Source of the DNA: a virus
Length of the DNA: 64,000 bases
Virus record (IMG/VR): IMGVR_UViG_3300026116_000040
Coordinates: 1-64,000 of that record
Reading direction: 5' to 3' (one strand)
The translations under genes and the position numbers were made by a program. Below, in pieces: positions 8,103 to 17,102 of the stretch. The notes below the pieces were generated by a model that was not told where the DNA came from, did no database searches, and was given only the letters and a program-made list of their open reading frames with translations. Numbering within the stretch: the stretch's first letter is position 1; each line of letters begins with the position of its first letter.

Positions 8103-8557
8103 TTCTTTTTCTTTTTAACAACGACATAAATAATGATTCCCACCACAGCGGCAATACCGACAGCGATACCAACCTTCATGCCCGTGCTCATGGGTGTTTT
8201 TGCCGGTGGTGGCGGTGGTAATGGTTGTGTCATTGGTGCTCCCCCTTGTGGATTCAACGCTGCCAATATTCCCGATACTTTGCCGCTACCCACTAAACCC
8301 TTGGCTTTTGTGCCGATTGAGGGGCCTTTCTGAGAAACCTTAGTTCTGTATTTGTCAACCAACGTGGGACCGCTTTTTGCGTTAACCTTCTTTACCCTTT
8401 TTGTTCCTCCCGCATACGATTGAATCTCCATACTATTAGGTTCAGTCCCGTCCGCGAATGAATATTGCATCAACTCACCCGATCCGGTTAACATTTCTAA
8501 TTCTTGTACTTCTGACCCTTTTCCGTTTGCTGGATCTAAAATTGTAGCTATCGTCAT
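8099..8557 (-). CDS. single-pass virion membrane protein with Pro-rich linker (paralogue of 14800-15141)
   Basis: 152 residues. The N-terminal 75 residues are unique. From about residue 80 on, a Gly/Ala region, a PLPPPPP linker, a hydrophobic helix (MKVGIAVGIAAVVGIIIYVVV) and a poly-Lys tail are nearly identical to the protein at 14800-15141, with about 93% identity at DNA level over roughly 200 bases. The topology predicts an N-terminal domain on one face of a membrane and a five-lysine stop-transfer on the other. Likely component of an internal virion membrane. Confidence 0.75.
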   Translation of the reverse strand: MTIATILDPANGKGSEVQELEMLTGSGELMQYSFADGTEPNSMEIQSYAGGTKRVKKVNAKSGPTLVDKYRTKVSQKGPSIGTKAKGLVGSGKVSGILAALNPQGGAPMTQPLPPPPPAKTPMSTGMKVGIAVGIAAVVGIIIYVVVKKKKK

Positions 8558-8622
8558 CTTTTAAGTTGTTTATATATTATCACTATTGCTGCTATCATCC
8601 CTATTGTTATTACCGCTGTCAA
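8554..8622 (-). CDS. tiny membrane peptide
   Basis: A 22-codon frame starts at TTG 8622, overlapping the endolysin stop (TTGA), and ends in TGA overlapping the start of the next gene (ATGA at 8557). The product is almost entirely a hydrophobic helix with a KQLKR end. It exactly fills the gap between two coupled genes, which supports translation despite the small size. A shorter version would start at an internal ATG. Confidence 0.45.
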   Translation of the reverse strand: MTAVITIGMIAAIVIIYKQLKR

Positions 8623-9296
8623 GAGGGGTTTTTTTTTACTTCAGCAACCGTTGCGATTGCGCCTGACTGAATCATGTTGTATAAAGAATCGACGACGCCG
8701 TGTGCTTTATTATAACCCTCTTGGACAACACCATTATTGAAATTCGTTCCCCTTCCTGCATTTATTTGAACAGCTACTTTAGTTGCTGTGGTTGTGTCTT
8801 TTATAGAATTTATATCAGATACTCCAAATTTTTTAAACGAACCAGCTTTCAAGCCTGCATTTAATTCAGTTGCAAAAAAAGCCGCCGCTGCATCTGCCGC
8901 TACATGAGGATCGTTTAATGAATCAGGATTGTTTACTAAATCTCTCCCTATCAGCTTCCCGAATTTATCATATTCGGACTTGAATGTTATTTGATTAAAC
9001 CCTCGTCCCCTATATTTGTAGCCCTCATTGCTTGCGTTACCCCCCTTTCCTCCATATTTGAAGTCTCCCAAAGCAATAGGATTGCTTGCCAACCTTGCAC
9101 TGTCTGCATCCGACGTTTGCGGCCATACCCTTTTAATGTTGGCAACGGAATAATTCAAATTTTCCGATTGCGGAACAAAATTCGATTCTTTCGAGATGGT
9201 AGCCAATATTCCTGCCTGAACAGCCTTATTAGTCACACCAAACTTGTTTAACGAGTCTGTTATTAATTGTATATTTTTTAATTGCTCTGAGGTCAT
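8619..9296 (-). CDS. endolysin, GH19 chitinase/lysozyme-like
   Basis: 225 residues without a signal peptide. ILATISKESNF (about residues 29-39, with a catalytic-type Glu) and EGYKYRGRGFNQITFKSEYDKFG (Y-R-G-R-G-x-x-Q-I-T core, about 90-105) are hallmarks of phage GH19-type muramidases, followed by N-x-P-D at the place expected for the family. It cleaves the glycan backbone of peptidoglycan. In a membrane-containing phage it may serve in lysis, in entry, or both. The holin candidate is at 1707-2252. Confidence 0.8.
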   Translation of the reverse strand: MTSEQLKNIQLITDSLNKFGVTNKAVQAGILATISKESNFVPQSENLNYSVANIKRVWPQTSDADSARLASNPIALGDFKYGGKGGNASNEGYKYRGRGFNQITFKSEYDKFGKLIGRDLVNNPDSLNDPHVAADAAAAFFATELNAGLKAGSFKKFGVSDINSIKDTTTATKVAVQINAGRGTNFNNGVVQEGYNKAHGVVDSLYNMIQSGAIATVAEVKKNPS

Positions 9297-9297
9297 C

Positions 9298-9495
9298 TTA
9301 TGTTTTTATTTTTTCTCTAACTCCATACCCTAATGCCGATCCGATTATTAGCCCAACAACAGTAAAACTAACTACGCTCACCGTTTTTTCATATCCCAAC
9401 TTTTTTGCTATCAAGTAGCCAACTATAGCTCCGGCTAACGCCCCCAAAGGAGCATTAGACACGGACGCTCGTAGTTTTTCCGCTTCTCCCGCCAT
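9298..9495 (-). CDS. small two-helix glycine-zipper membrane protein
   Basis: 65 residues with two hydrophobic Gly/Ala-rich helices (about 17-33 and 38-57). It is similar to the next protein: both share a PLGAxxGAxxGxxxxKK core followed by a hydrophobic TVVGLIIGSA or TLVGLIAGA helix. Likely one of a family of packed virion-membrane proteins. Confidence 0.65.
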   Translation of the reverse strand: MAGEAEKLRASVSNAPLGALAGAIVGYLIAKKLGYEKTVSVVSFTVVGLIIGSALGYGVREKIKT

Positions 9496-9497
9496 TC

Positions 9498-9716
9498 TTA
9501 TTTAGCAGTTGAAATGGCAGGTTTGATAGTAGCTTTTGATTTCATTTTAGATTGAACCATTGCTCCTGCAATAAGTCCGACTAATGTAAAACCAGCCAAA
9601 GCATACTTGTTTTCAACCTTCATGAATTTCTTAGGAAGATAAAAACCGGCAGCTGCACCGATAATCGCTCCTAATGGATTCATTTTAACCGAACTTGTTA
9701 CTGTTGTTACTGTCAT
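9498..9716 (-). CDS. small two-helix glycine-zipper membrane protein (paralogue)
   Basis: 72 residues with the same architecture as 9298-9495: a Ser/Thr/Val N-terminus, NPLGAIIGAAAGFYLPKK, then FTLVGLIAGAMVQ and a basic tail. The C-terminal part of 18491-18952 shows a related two-helix arrangement. Probably part of the virion membrane. Confidence 0.65.
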   Translation of the reverse strand: MTVTTVTSSVKMNPLGAIIGAAAGFYLPKKFMKVENKYALAGFTLVGLIAGAMVQSKMKSKATIKPAISTAK

Positions 9717-9769
9717 TTTTTTTGTTGTTTATTGTTTTGTACCTCTTACGCCTTTAGTACGATTGGCTT

Positions 9770-10252
9770 TTAAAATCTTTGAGTTATCCCTTTCTTGGCC
9801 AACACACCATTTATTGCGTTAACCTGCGTTGTCTCTAATTCATCAATAAAGGCTTGGCTGAGTGTTCCTTTGAAATTCGGAGCAGGGTTCCCAGCTCCAG
9901 AGCTTAATTCCCTTATTCCGTAAACCTTTTTTACAGCCAACACATCGGCATTATTCTTTAGTTTTGCTATTTCCCTGTAAATAGCAGGGACATCTGTTCC
10001 ATATCCATCCATTGCTACAAATAGCGCATTAGCTAGTTGACTGATTTGAGAGTTTGACATAGACGGGGCGCCTGCGTTTTTTAAATCGTTATCAATGTCA
10101 GTGCCCTCTTTTTTTGCGCCGGCAAGCCTTTTGTTCTCTTCAATTTTTTTATAAATTTTGTAACCCACAAAGCCAATTATTACTAATCCTCCTACCGATA
10201 AAACTCCTATTGCCCAAGGTGGCAGTTTTTTTACTATTTCTCCGTTTGCCAT
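9770..10252 (-). CDS. membrane-anchored annexin-repeat-like protein
   Basis: 160 residues. A membrane helix (about 12-33) with a Lys-rich flank, then a soluble domain in which MDGYGTDVPAIYREI, KKVYGIRE and F-x-G-T-L-x-x-A-F-I-D-E-L follow the order G-x-G-T-D, Y-G/F-x-R, L-x-D-E-L of an annexin repeat. Annexin-type repeats can bind membranes; here only one repeat is seen, so the function is uncertain. Confidence 0.6.
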   Translation of the reverse strand: MANGEIVKKLPPWAIGVLSVGGLVIIGFVGYKIYKKIEENKRLAGAKKEGTDIDNDLKNAGAPSMSNSQISQLANALFVAMDGYGTDVPAIYREIAKLKNNADVLAVKKVYGIRELSSGAGNPAPNFKGTLSQAFIDELETTQVNAINGVLAKKGITQRF

Positions 10253-10253
10253 T

Positions 10254-10712
10254 TTATTTGTTATAATAGTTTGTTTGTGATTTTAATATTAATGATGGTT
10301 TATTACCATTTCCTTTATCTCCGAATACTAAGTAGTCCTGCCCTCCTATAGAAACGTATCTTACAAAGTATCCAATGTTTTCATTTTGAGTCTTTACTAT
10401 ACGAGATAAGCGGCCCACCCTAGATTCTTTCCCTATATAGGTAATGCTGTATATGTTTGCATTTTTAGAGGCTTTAACCGGCATTATTATTTTCGGCTTT
10501 TCCACTACATCTTTTATAGTAGAATTAACAGTTGGAACTGGGGGGAGGACTACAACTGGTGGCGGAGCTTGAGTTGTAGGCAGAGCGTCTACGGACGGCG
10601 ACTCATCCTCTTTCTTTTTTCTTCCGTAGATATTGTATAAATAAATACCTCCACCTATCAAAGCCGCGGCTCCGATTCCTATTATTAACCATTTTTTTGT
10701 TTTCGTGTTCAT
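10254..10712 (-). CDS. membrane-anchored protein with Pro-rich linker
   Basis: 152 residues: N-terminal membrane helix (about 8-26) with a basic RKKK border, a Pro/Val-rich linker (about 45-65), and a C-terminal beta-rich domain (about 75-145) of SH3-like appearance. No family recognised. Neighbouring genes suggest that it anchors something to the virion membrane, perhaps the spike encoded next to it. Confidence 0.6.
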   Translation of the reverse strand: MNTKTKKWLIIGIGAAALIGGGIYLYNIYGRKKKEDESPSVDALPTTQAPPPVVVLPPVPTVNSTIKDVVEKPKIIMPVKASKNANIYSITYIGKESRVGRLSRIVKTQNENIGYFVRYVSIGGQDYLVFGDKGNGNKPSLILKSQTNYYNK

Positions 10713-10714
10713 CT

Positions 10715-12529
10715 TTATATTACATTTACATCTACCAATAAACTAGATACCAATTGTGTTGTGTTTACATCTACAGCCTTATCAGCTCTTCCTGAATACA
10801 CATAAACATCATTTGCCGAAGGGCAGGTGATACTATTTGTCGTGAGCGCTGTTCCTATTAAAGTAGCGTCATCTAATATCATTATACCCGTATTCTTTTT
10901 AATCACAGAAACATCAAAGGCCCCCGAAGCAACAGCCCTTCCTTTAAAATAAAACCGCGATGCAGCGTTTGCGTTTTCCTGCCTTATAACATTATTTGTC
11001 GCAGCAATGGCATTCATTTTTGCCTCTTTGCAGTCAACAGTCAGTGTTGCGGTTGCCGACAAAATTAAAGATCCTGACGCCCCAAAATTTATACATGTAG
11101 CAAAATTGTTTATTGTTGGCGAACAAATAATATTATTACATACCACATATCCCACTCCCCCTCCTGCGCCTTGTCCAACACACCATCCTCTAGTTGAGCT
11201 GGTAGATGTGGGGGCACAGGTTATATTATTACACAACAAATCCAGATATCCGTCCGATTGTATTGCAACAGACCAAACGCCATTAACAGAGTCCCCTCCT
11301 TCGCTATGTATATTGTTTGCTTTCATATACAATTTAGAGCCTAATCCCGCACTGTTCACAGCAAGAAGGACCCCATTTACATTTTTACCTGTTATATTGT
11401 TTACGTAAGCATATATTGAGGATAGACTTGGCTGAATACATATAACTAAACCCGATCCTGTGTTTTCGCAATAAATATCGTTACAATACAAATACAGGTT
11501 TCCTGTCGATTGAACACCAACAAGAGTTCCTGTCGTGCCATTCATCGTTATGTTATTAATGTACACGAAAACATTACTGCTTGCGTGTGTTATATTTATA
11601 GAATAAGCTGTACCTGCACCGGTAAACGATGTAGTTAAATTAGCTTTTCCGTAAACAATAGAATTAGCAGCAACACCACTATCTGTGATCAACGTTCCCG
11701 CCGAGCCTTGACTTATAACCCCATCCGAAAGATCGTAATCGATATAATTAACTAAAATAATTTGCTCTGCATAATTTCCAGAATAAACCTTTATCAATAT
11801 CCTATTTATTGCCGAAGGGGTGAAAGCCGCAACAGCTGCCGCCCTAGCCGCCGCTATAGTCAAAAATGGCTTATCAAATCTTTCCACTAGCCCCGTAGAG
11901 TCGTTTCCGTTTTTCATTACAAAAACAGTGTTAGCAACCGTTACTGCTGTCCCGTTAATTGTTACTGTAGTTTGCCCTGATCCGTTTGCGGCCACAACAC
12001 CGGTGCCTGTAAAATTCAATATCGGCTGCTGAGCAAGATTAACACCTTGGTTAGCAATCACGTGTCCGGCTATTCCTCCCCCAGGTATCGTCACAATTGT
12101 TCTTCCTGATCCATTTGTTGCCGTCACACCCGCCCCTTGAAAATCTAGTATAGGTTGTTGCGTCAAGTTAACCCCCTCGTCCGCTATTATGTGCCCAGGT
12201 ACCGTGCTGTAGTCTGCTATATATTTTGTGTCTGCCGCTATACTTACTTTAATAGCAACATTGTTCGCGCTTATAACATAAGCTGACATGGTGTTTATAG
12301 TATATCCAGAAGGAGCGTTTACTGTAATGTTATTTACCGCCGCGTTGCCTGAATAATCAACAACATAAAGTGTGTATTGAGTGCTCCAATAATTAGCAGT
12401 AAACGTATCTAAATTCACAACAACAGGTGCAGACGATGTATCACAAAGCAGTATAGTATCTTGGGCTCCCACATTGTGTGTCCCCGTAATAACTAACTGC
12501 TGATTTGGATATTTCGTACTAGCTAACAT
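10715..12529 (-). CDS. beta-helical spike / receptor-binding protein
   Basis: 604 residues, the largest protein in the virion block. Residues about 1-110 form a beta-rich head. Two tandem modules at about 112-150 and 155-195 share the pattern GVNLxQQPILxFxGxGVxAxNGSGxT. Residue 200 onward is Asn-, Gly- and Thr-rich with repeating short strands of the type xVxxNNIxxxxTxG, typical of right-handed parallel beta-helices (pectate-lyase-like or tailspike folds). It is likely a receptor-binding or glycan-degrading spike at the vertices. No catalytic residues can be assigned from sequence alone. Confidence 0.7.
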   Translation of the reverse strand: MLASTKYPNQQLVITGTHNVGAQDTILLCDTSSAPVVVNLDTFTANYWSTQYTLYVVDYSGNAAVNNITVNAPSGYTINTMSAYVISANNVAIKVSIAADTKYIADYSTVPGHIIADEGVNLTQQPILDFQGAGVTATNGSGRTIVTIPGGGIAGHVIANQGVNLAQQPILNFTGTGVVAANGSGQTTVTINGTAVTVANTVFVMKNGNDSTGLVERFDKPFLTIAAARAAAVAAFTPSAINRILIKVYSGNYAEQIILVNYIDYDLSDGVISQGSAGTLITDSGVAANSIVYGKANLTTSFTGAGTAYSINITHASSNVFVYINNITMNGTTGTLVGVQSTGNLYLYCNDIYCENTGSGLVICIQPSLSSIYAYVNNITGKNVNGVLLAVNSAGLGSKLYMKANNIHSEGGDSVNGVWSVAIQSDGYLDLLCNNITCAPTSTSSTRGWCVGQGAGGGVGYVVCNNIICSPTINNFATCINFGASGSLILSATATLTVDCKEAKMNAIAATNNVIRQENANAASRFYFKGRAVASGAFDVSVIKKNTGIMILDDATLIGTALTTNSITCPSANDVYVYSGRADKAVDVNTTQLVSSLLVDVNVI

Positions 12530-13504
12530 TTATATAACCTTCTTTTCGTTGCCCATAACTAATTTTTTCACGCGTGCTTCAGGATAAAAAAACTTCTTTA
12601 ATGATTTTTGCTTGTAATAAAAACAAAAGGTTACCGTGTTTCCAGCCAACACTTTGTATTGTATCACATCCATTCCGTCCGGAATAAATACCCTGTTTAA
12701 TTGGCTTGTTATGTCGAATAATATAATATCGTTTTGTTGTTGGTATAAATCAAAATTTAAATTCAATTGTAGTGGGGCGATTGTAACCTCGCCATCAATA
12801 CCTTTATTCACAAAAGTCAACCTCTGTGTTTTTTGCTGTGACACATTCGGTCCCGTTGACGTAAATCTGGCATTTGCAATTAATGTCGGATTTGCTAGTA
12901 AATTATAAACCAAATCTGTATAACTTACATTAGTTTGTCCAGCCACAACGATCCTGTTATTCAAATTATCGTTTGTGTTAAACAGATAATCTAAAGGCAT
13001 ACTTGGATTAAATAATTCCAAATCAAAATCAACGCCCGACGTATTACTAATCGACAAGACCAACTCTTTTAGTTTTTTTCCTTTGTAATAACCAATATTT
13101 TTTGTTTGGTCGTGATCGTTACTTAAAATAAAATCATCAACTCCTTGTATTGAAACATCTCTCCCTTCAGGTATAACTATCTTGCTTATTTGCTTTCTTC
13201 CTCCGGCAATAGTCGCCCGACCTTTATCCTTCACCTCGAAATTCTTTGTTAAAGGCTTTTTTGTTCGCGGTCTTCGTCCTATTTTATGCTTTACCTTATG
13301 GAGAGCATGTTTAAACTTCCCCTTAAACTCGCTGTAATCAATGTCCAATACAGCTTTATCGAAATCATCTTCGCTATCCAGCTCCAGAGAATTTTGTCTT
13401 ACCGGCTCCATTAAATCTTTAGACTCAATAGTCGGAGTTTCGTTGTTCCAGCTATTTTCATCCTCCTCAAAAAAGTTGTCTAATCCGCTTCCGTCGTTCA
13501 TCAT
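12530..13504 (-). CDS. probable second capsid protein, related to the major capsid candidate
   Basis: 324 residues. The first 110 residues are charged, with acidic then basic stretches. Residues about 120-310 align by eye with the protein at 19476-20228: ARFTSTGPNVSQQKTQRLTF matches WRFTASGSNITSQLTQTLTL, and the following strands keep the same order up to VLAGNTVTFCFYYK versus TFTLKASCTLVIAAYP. The predicted fold is an all-beta jelly-roll. It would be a minor (penton or second major) capsid protein. A structure prediction of both would test this. Confidence 0.65.
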   Translation of the reverse strand: MMNDGSGLDNFFEEDENSWNNETPTIESKDLMEPVRQNSLELDSEDDFDKAVLDIDYSEFKGKFKHALHKVKHKIGRRPRTKKPLTKNFEVKDKGRATIAGGRKQISKIVIPEGRDVSIQGVDDFILSNDHDQTKNIGYYKGKKLKELVLSISNTSGVDFDLELFNPSMPLDYLFNTNDNLNNRIVVAGQTNVSYTDLVYNLLANPTLIANARFTSTGPNVSQQKTQRLTFVNKGIDGEVTIAPLQLNLNFDLYQQQNDIILFDITSQLNRVFIPDGMDVIQYKVLAGNTVTFCFYYKQKSLKKFFYPEARVKKLVMGNEKKVI

Positions 13505-13509
13505 ATCTG

Positions 13510-14301
13510 TTAAGCTAATTGTGCGAACTGTTGGTTCTCAAATTTTTGTATGTAATCAACAATAGCCCTCATCCTTTTTTTATTCCCCTCTGTTTGTGCT
13601 TTTAAAAATACATTAGCAAAAACATTGATAGCGTCTATTTTACTAAATCCTAACCCTAAATAAATATACAGTGCATTTATGTCGGCCCCTGTTTCATTAC
13701 TTATGTCTAACCCCATCTTTGGGTTTTTATATTTATGAGAGAACTCGTGTAATAATATCACCACTCGTTCAGCAAACGTATATCTGTCAAACTTTGCTTT
13801 TGCCACATCAATATTCCCTGTGTTGTGTCCAATTCTAGCTGGAGTGTTCAACACTTTGCCCGACATGTAATCTACAATTACAGGATAGTATCTAATATTA
13901 AACTTGCTATCCGCTGTTTGGTAAAGCGTTCCTTTTGGCGAAGCTGCACTGAAACCACAAACCTGGCTAAAGTAAAAGTCTAATGTTAAAAAGTCCTTTG
14001 TGTCACTGTCCAACCATATATTATACTTTCTTAACGGCTTCTCCTCGAACGTTACCTTAAAGTTATTATCGTTTCTGTCGGCTATATTGTAAATGCCTAT
14101 CGTCATTTCTTTCGGAGTGAGAGGGAATGAAAAAAATATCGTTCTTTCCCCTTCTACCTCCATCTCTCTTTTAGCATAATCGCTATTAGGCTTTCCGCTA
14201 TCTTTTGCCACCAAAAAAAACCTTTTCTTTGTAGGGGTTTTAATGGTTACATACAATAATGCTTCTCTGTTGTCGCTTTCCCAAATACTTACTTGCCCCA
14301 T
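13510..14301 (-). CDS. putative zinc metallopeptidase of the virion block
   Basis: 263 residues. HEFSH (about residue 182) is a HExxH zinc site, and SNETGADINA about 17 residues later provides a Glu in the place expected for gluzincins (E-x-x-A-D). The C-terminal 60 residues (GADINALYIYLGLGFSKIDAINVF and on) are closely similar to the stand-alone protein at 40645-40857. Given its place between the putative capsid protein and a peptidoglycan-binding-like protein, it may mature capsid proteins or cut envelope proteins on entry. Confidence 0.7.
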   Translation of the reverse strand: MGQVSIWESDNREALLYVTIKTPTKKRFFLVAKDSGKPNSDYAKREMEVEGERTIFFSFPLTPKEMTIGIYNIADRNDNNFKVTFEEKPLRKYNIWLDSDTKDFLTLDFYFSQVCGFSAASPKGTLYQTADSKFNIRYYPVIVDYMSGKVLNTPARIGHNTGNIDVAKAKFDRYTFAERVVILLHEFSHKYKNPKMGLDISNETGADINALYIYLGLGFSKIDAINVFANVFLKAQTEGNKKRMRAIVDYIQKFENQQFAQLA

Positions 14302-14302
14302 A

Positions 14303-14803
14303 TTATTTTTTGCCTTTTTTAGGTATTATAACCCATATTATACCTGTAAACAAAACAACACTCCCTAATACTATACCTACTTTTGCCGGAGTCGATAACG
14401 CTTTAAATTTATCAGCCAACGATGTTTTAGTGGGTGCCGATGCAGCAGGAATCCCTGACCCTGTTAATGTTTCTGTTGGTACAGGCGATGCGCTTTTAGG
14501 CTTATCCACCTTTGCGGGTTGCTGAATCTTCTCCCATTCGGCACCCCATTTAGCGTAAGCGGCACTTGTTAGCGGACCATATTTTCCATCAGCAGAAAGT
14601 CTAGCTTGGTGATTAATGTTAGCCCAAACCTGAAACGTCCTAATAGCTTCCGATCCGCTCGATCCATCCAATGAAGAGTAACCTAAACCGTTCGGTGCAG
14701 CATAATCTTTGCTGCCATAACTTGTGTCCAGGTTTCCTTGCTGAGAATGCGTGGAAAAATCTTTTGTCTGTATTTCTACTGGGTACGTGGTAAGTACTTT
14801 CAT
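14303..14803 (-). CDS. virion membrane protein with peptidoglycan-binding-like domain
   Basis: 166 residues. After a Ser/Gly-rich region, about residues 55-95 contain FQVWAN followed by LSADGKYGPLTSAAYAKWG, which follows the peptidoglycan-binding-domain pattern (D-G-x-x-G-x-x-T). A linker of Pro, Ser and Thr leads to a C-terminal membrane helix (about 140-160) and a basic end. It could bring the virion membrane close to the host wall during entry. Confidence 0.65.
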   Translation of the reverse strand: MKVLTTYPVEIQTKDFSTHSQQGNLDTSYGSKDYAAPNGLGYSSLDGSSGSEAIRTFQVWANINHQARLSADGKYGPLTSAAYAKWGAEWEKIQQPAKVDKPKSASPVPTETLTGSGIPAASAPTKTSLADKFKALSTPAKVGIVLGSVVLFTGIIWVIIPKKGKK

Positions 14804-15141
14804 TTCTTTTTCTTTTTAACAACGACATAAATAATGATTCCCACAACGGCAGCGATACCGACAGCGATACCTACCTTCATGCCCGTGCTCATAGGTGTTG
14901 ATGCCGGTGGTGGCGGTGGTAATGGTTGTGTCGTTGGTGCCCCTCCTTGTGGATTTAACGCTGCCAATATTCCCGATACTTTGCCGCTTCCCACTAAACC
15001 CTTGGCTCCTTGTGCACCCTTTTTTACGGCCTTTTTTAATCCACCGGCTTCCGAGTAATCTCCTTCGGCAGAAGAGTACACTCCTTTTAAAGGCATACCT
15101 TCTTTTATTACGACGATAGGGTTTTCTGTTAGTATTTTCAT
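14800..15141 (-). CDS. single-pass virion membrane protein (paralogue of 8099-8557)
   Basis: 113 residues. The N-terminal 35 residues carry YSSAEGDYSEAGG, one example of an S-x-A-D/E-G-D motif shared by several virion proteins here. From about residue 43 onward it is almost the same as 8099-8557, including PLPPPPP, the membrane helix and five terminal lysines. Overlaps its neighbours by four bases at both ends. Confidence 0.75.
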   Translation of the reverse strand: MKILTENPIVVIKEGMPLKGVYSSAEGDYSEAGGLKKAVKKGAQGAKGLVGSGKVSGILAALNPQGGAPTTQPLPPPPPASTPMSTGMKVGIAVGIAAVVGIIIYVVVKKKKK

Positions 15142-15335
15142 TTTGATTTTTTAAGAAATGTTACAAGTAGAATTGTGTTGCCAATAAGAACCATCCCTAG
15201 AAAAACTTTTCTTTGGGTATCTGGTTCCATTCCAAATATTTTATCGCTTCTTTTATTCATCCGGTCAGCAATTAAGCCAACTACTCCTAATACGGCCAAC
15301 CCTACAGCGAGTTTTTGTGTTTTTTCTGTTGTCAT
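15138..15335 (-). CDS. small two-helix membrane protein
   Basis: 65 residues with hydrophobic helices at about 8-23 and 44-60 joined by a basic loop. Coupled to both neighbours by four-base overlaps. No family recognised; likely virion membrane component. Confidence 0.65.
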   Translation of the reverse strand: MTTEKTQKLAVGLAVLGVVGLIADRMNKRSDKIFGMEPDTQRKVFLGMVLIGNTILLVTFLKKSK

Positions 15336-15823
15336 TTTTTTGCAACTGGTTTATTATTAATTTGACGATATACTAAATACAGCCCCAGCACAGCCCCTAT
15401 ACCTGCCCCGTAAGCATAGTTTTTATTGTCTGGAATCTTTATGATCCACAGGTTTTTTTGCATTAAATAAACAACCCCCACTCCTAACAATCCGCCCAAT
15501 ATAGCTGCGTCAGCATATTTTACTTTAGGCGTTACCGCCGGCGTTATTGGATTAGATGCAGCGGGAGGCGTGCTTTTGTCTCCATCAGCCGAACTTATAA
15601 TTTCTTTTGTCACCACAGCTTTTATGGCACCCAAAGGAATAACAGCAGCCCCTTCATATAATACAAAAGCTGGCTTCCCGTTAGGTTTTTGTAGTTCCCC
15701 TGCTATCAGCTGACCCTTTTTAAAAGCCAACCAGTCAATCTTTGTCGGGTTGCGCGGATCATTAGAATTCCTTACTAATGGCGTCTTAAAATCCTGCGTT
15801 ACTACGTATGTTGCTTTTGCCAT
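15332..15823 (-). CDS. virion membrane protein with N-terminal SH3-like domain
   Basis: 163 residues. The first 75 are beta-rich with a KKGQLIAGE...GAAVIPLGAI pattern like a small SH3-type barrel; 18491-18952 has a similar layout. IISSADGD at about 77-84 carries the shared motif. Two hydrophobic helices occupy about 105-125 and 135-155. The last bases overlap the next start. Confidence 0.65.
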   Translation of the reverse strand: MAKATYVVTQDFKTPLVRNSNDPRNPTKIDWLAFKKGQLIAGELQKPNGKPAFVLYEGAAVIPLGAIKAVVTKEIISSADGDKSTPPAASNPITPAVTPKVKYADAAILGGLLGVGVVYLMQKNLWIIKIPDNKNYAYGAGIGAVLGLYLVYRQINNKPVAKK

Positions 15824-16452
15824 TATTTACCTCTTTTTATAAGTATTACAACCCCTAATATCACCAATGCTGCACCGCCTATAATTAGTCCAGTTTTCAT
15901 GTTTTCGCTCAAGCCTTTGTCATCGACATCTTTATCGGGAGCGTCAGCATCAACTGTATCATCTGCCTTATAAACCTGCACACTTCCGTCTGGTGCCGTC
16001 GCCTGAACAACCTCTCCTGCGCTATACTTTGCAATAGCTGTTGGTGTCCCATTTACGTTTTCAACAGCAAGTGTTTTTCCGTTAGCATCGTGCACATCAT
16101 ATAATACAGGAGGCTGTCCTATTAATGAAGGCCACTGAGCTATATCACTGGGAGGAACAGGCGTTGTTGAACCATCGGGCAAAGTCTTTGTTGCCGACCC
16201 GTCAGCGTTCTTTTTTAAATGTGGTAAATGATCGTGAAACCACTGTCCTGTTTTAGTCAAAGGGCGAGCATTTCTTTTTGCTTTACGTGCCGCCCTAGCT
16301 ACAACTCTTTTGTCATGACCAGCCACTATTTTATCTTTCTCTTTTTGCAGAAAGGCTTTAAGTTTACCAGGAGATTTTGTGCTATCTAATGGCGCTTTTA
16401 TCGCATCAGCGGAAGACTGGACCTCTATTGGTGCCCTTGTTATGATTTTCAT
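15823..16452 (-). CDS. C-terminally anchored basic virion protein
   Basis: 209 residues. MKIITRAPIEVQSSADAIK opens the protein in the same style as 14303-14803 and 14800-15141. A very basic stretch (about 45-75) may contact DNA, a beta-rich part follows, and a C-terminal hydrophobic helix (about 186-205) ends in KRGK. Probably a membrane protein that faces the packaged genome, by inference from charge. Confidence 0.65.
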   Translation of the reverse strand: MKIITRAPIEVQSSADAIKAPLDSTKSPGKLKAFLQKEKDKIVAGHDKRVVARAARKAKRNARPLTKTGQWFHDHLPHLKKNADGSATKTLPDGSTTPVPPSDIAQWPSLIGQPPVLYDVHDANGKTLAVENVNGTPTAIAKYSAGEVVQATAPDGSVQVYKADDTVDADAPDKDVDDKGLSENMKTGLIIGGAALVILGVVILIKRGK

Positions 16453-17099
16453 TTTTTCAATTTATAAATTAATAATCCTATAATAGCTAGCACTACAACC
16501 CCGCCTCCTACTGCAAGCCCAATCATTAAATTTCTATCTTTCTTCGCTTGAGCTATGTCAGCTTGCATCTTCCTTTGTGCTGCTACGCTCTGCATCACAT
16601 TAGCCTTAGCTGCACCCGTGTTTTGATTAGCTTTAACATTTTTCAACAATTTCGCCCCTTTTATACCGGCTTTTATAATATTGCTTCCTAAAATATTTGA
16701 GTGTTGCCAATCATATCTATGTGCTGCAATTTCCTGCGGTGTTATTGGACCTACTTGACCCGAAAAGCAACTGCTCATCACTTTGTAAGCCGCTTTTACC
16801 CCAACATCATTTATCTCGCTTTCCCCATCTGCCCCTTCTGTCTTGTTATGGATATTTACAAGTAAAGCGGTGCCTATAATCAAATCTTTTTTATGGATAT
16901 TTTCAAAGTACATATTCACTAATTCCCTGTCAGCTAATTCAGCAAAAGCTGGCGCATCAGAATTAACCAAAAGATCAACAAAGTCCTGCCTATGGTTAAC
17001 AACAATATTTCCAAGTTCCCCCATAATCACACGGTTAGCTCCGAGAACATTATTCTCTCTAATATTTACAGCTAACTCCTGGTGAAAGGGTGTGTTCAT
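16449..17099 (-). CDS. C-terminally anchored virion protein
   Basis: 216 residues. Helical N-terminal domain (1-110) containing EGADGES at about residue 90, a helical linker, then a hydrophobic helix (about 190-212) with KLKK at the end. No family recognised. Overlaps the downstream gene by four bases. Confidence 0.65.
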   Translation of the reverse strand: MNTPFHQELAVNIRENNVLGANRVIMGELGNIVVNHRQDFVDLLVNSDAPAFAELADRELVNMYFENIHKKDLIIGTALLVNIHNKTEGADGESEINDVGVKAAYKVMSSCFSGQVGPITPQEIAAHRYDWQHSNILGSNIIKAGIKGAKLLKNVKANQNTGAAKANVMQSVAAQRKMQADIAQAKKDRNLMIGLAVGGGVVVLAIIGLLIYKLKK

Positions 17100-17102
17100 T
17101 GA

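Noticed and set aside
11007-11408. A 133-codon plus-strand ORF inside the spike gene
   Set aside because: Antisense to a clear beta-helical coding sequence; no promoter.
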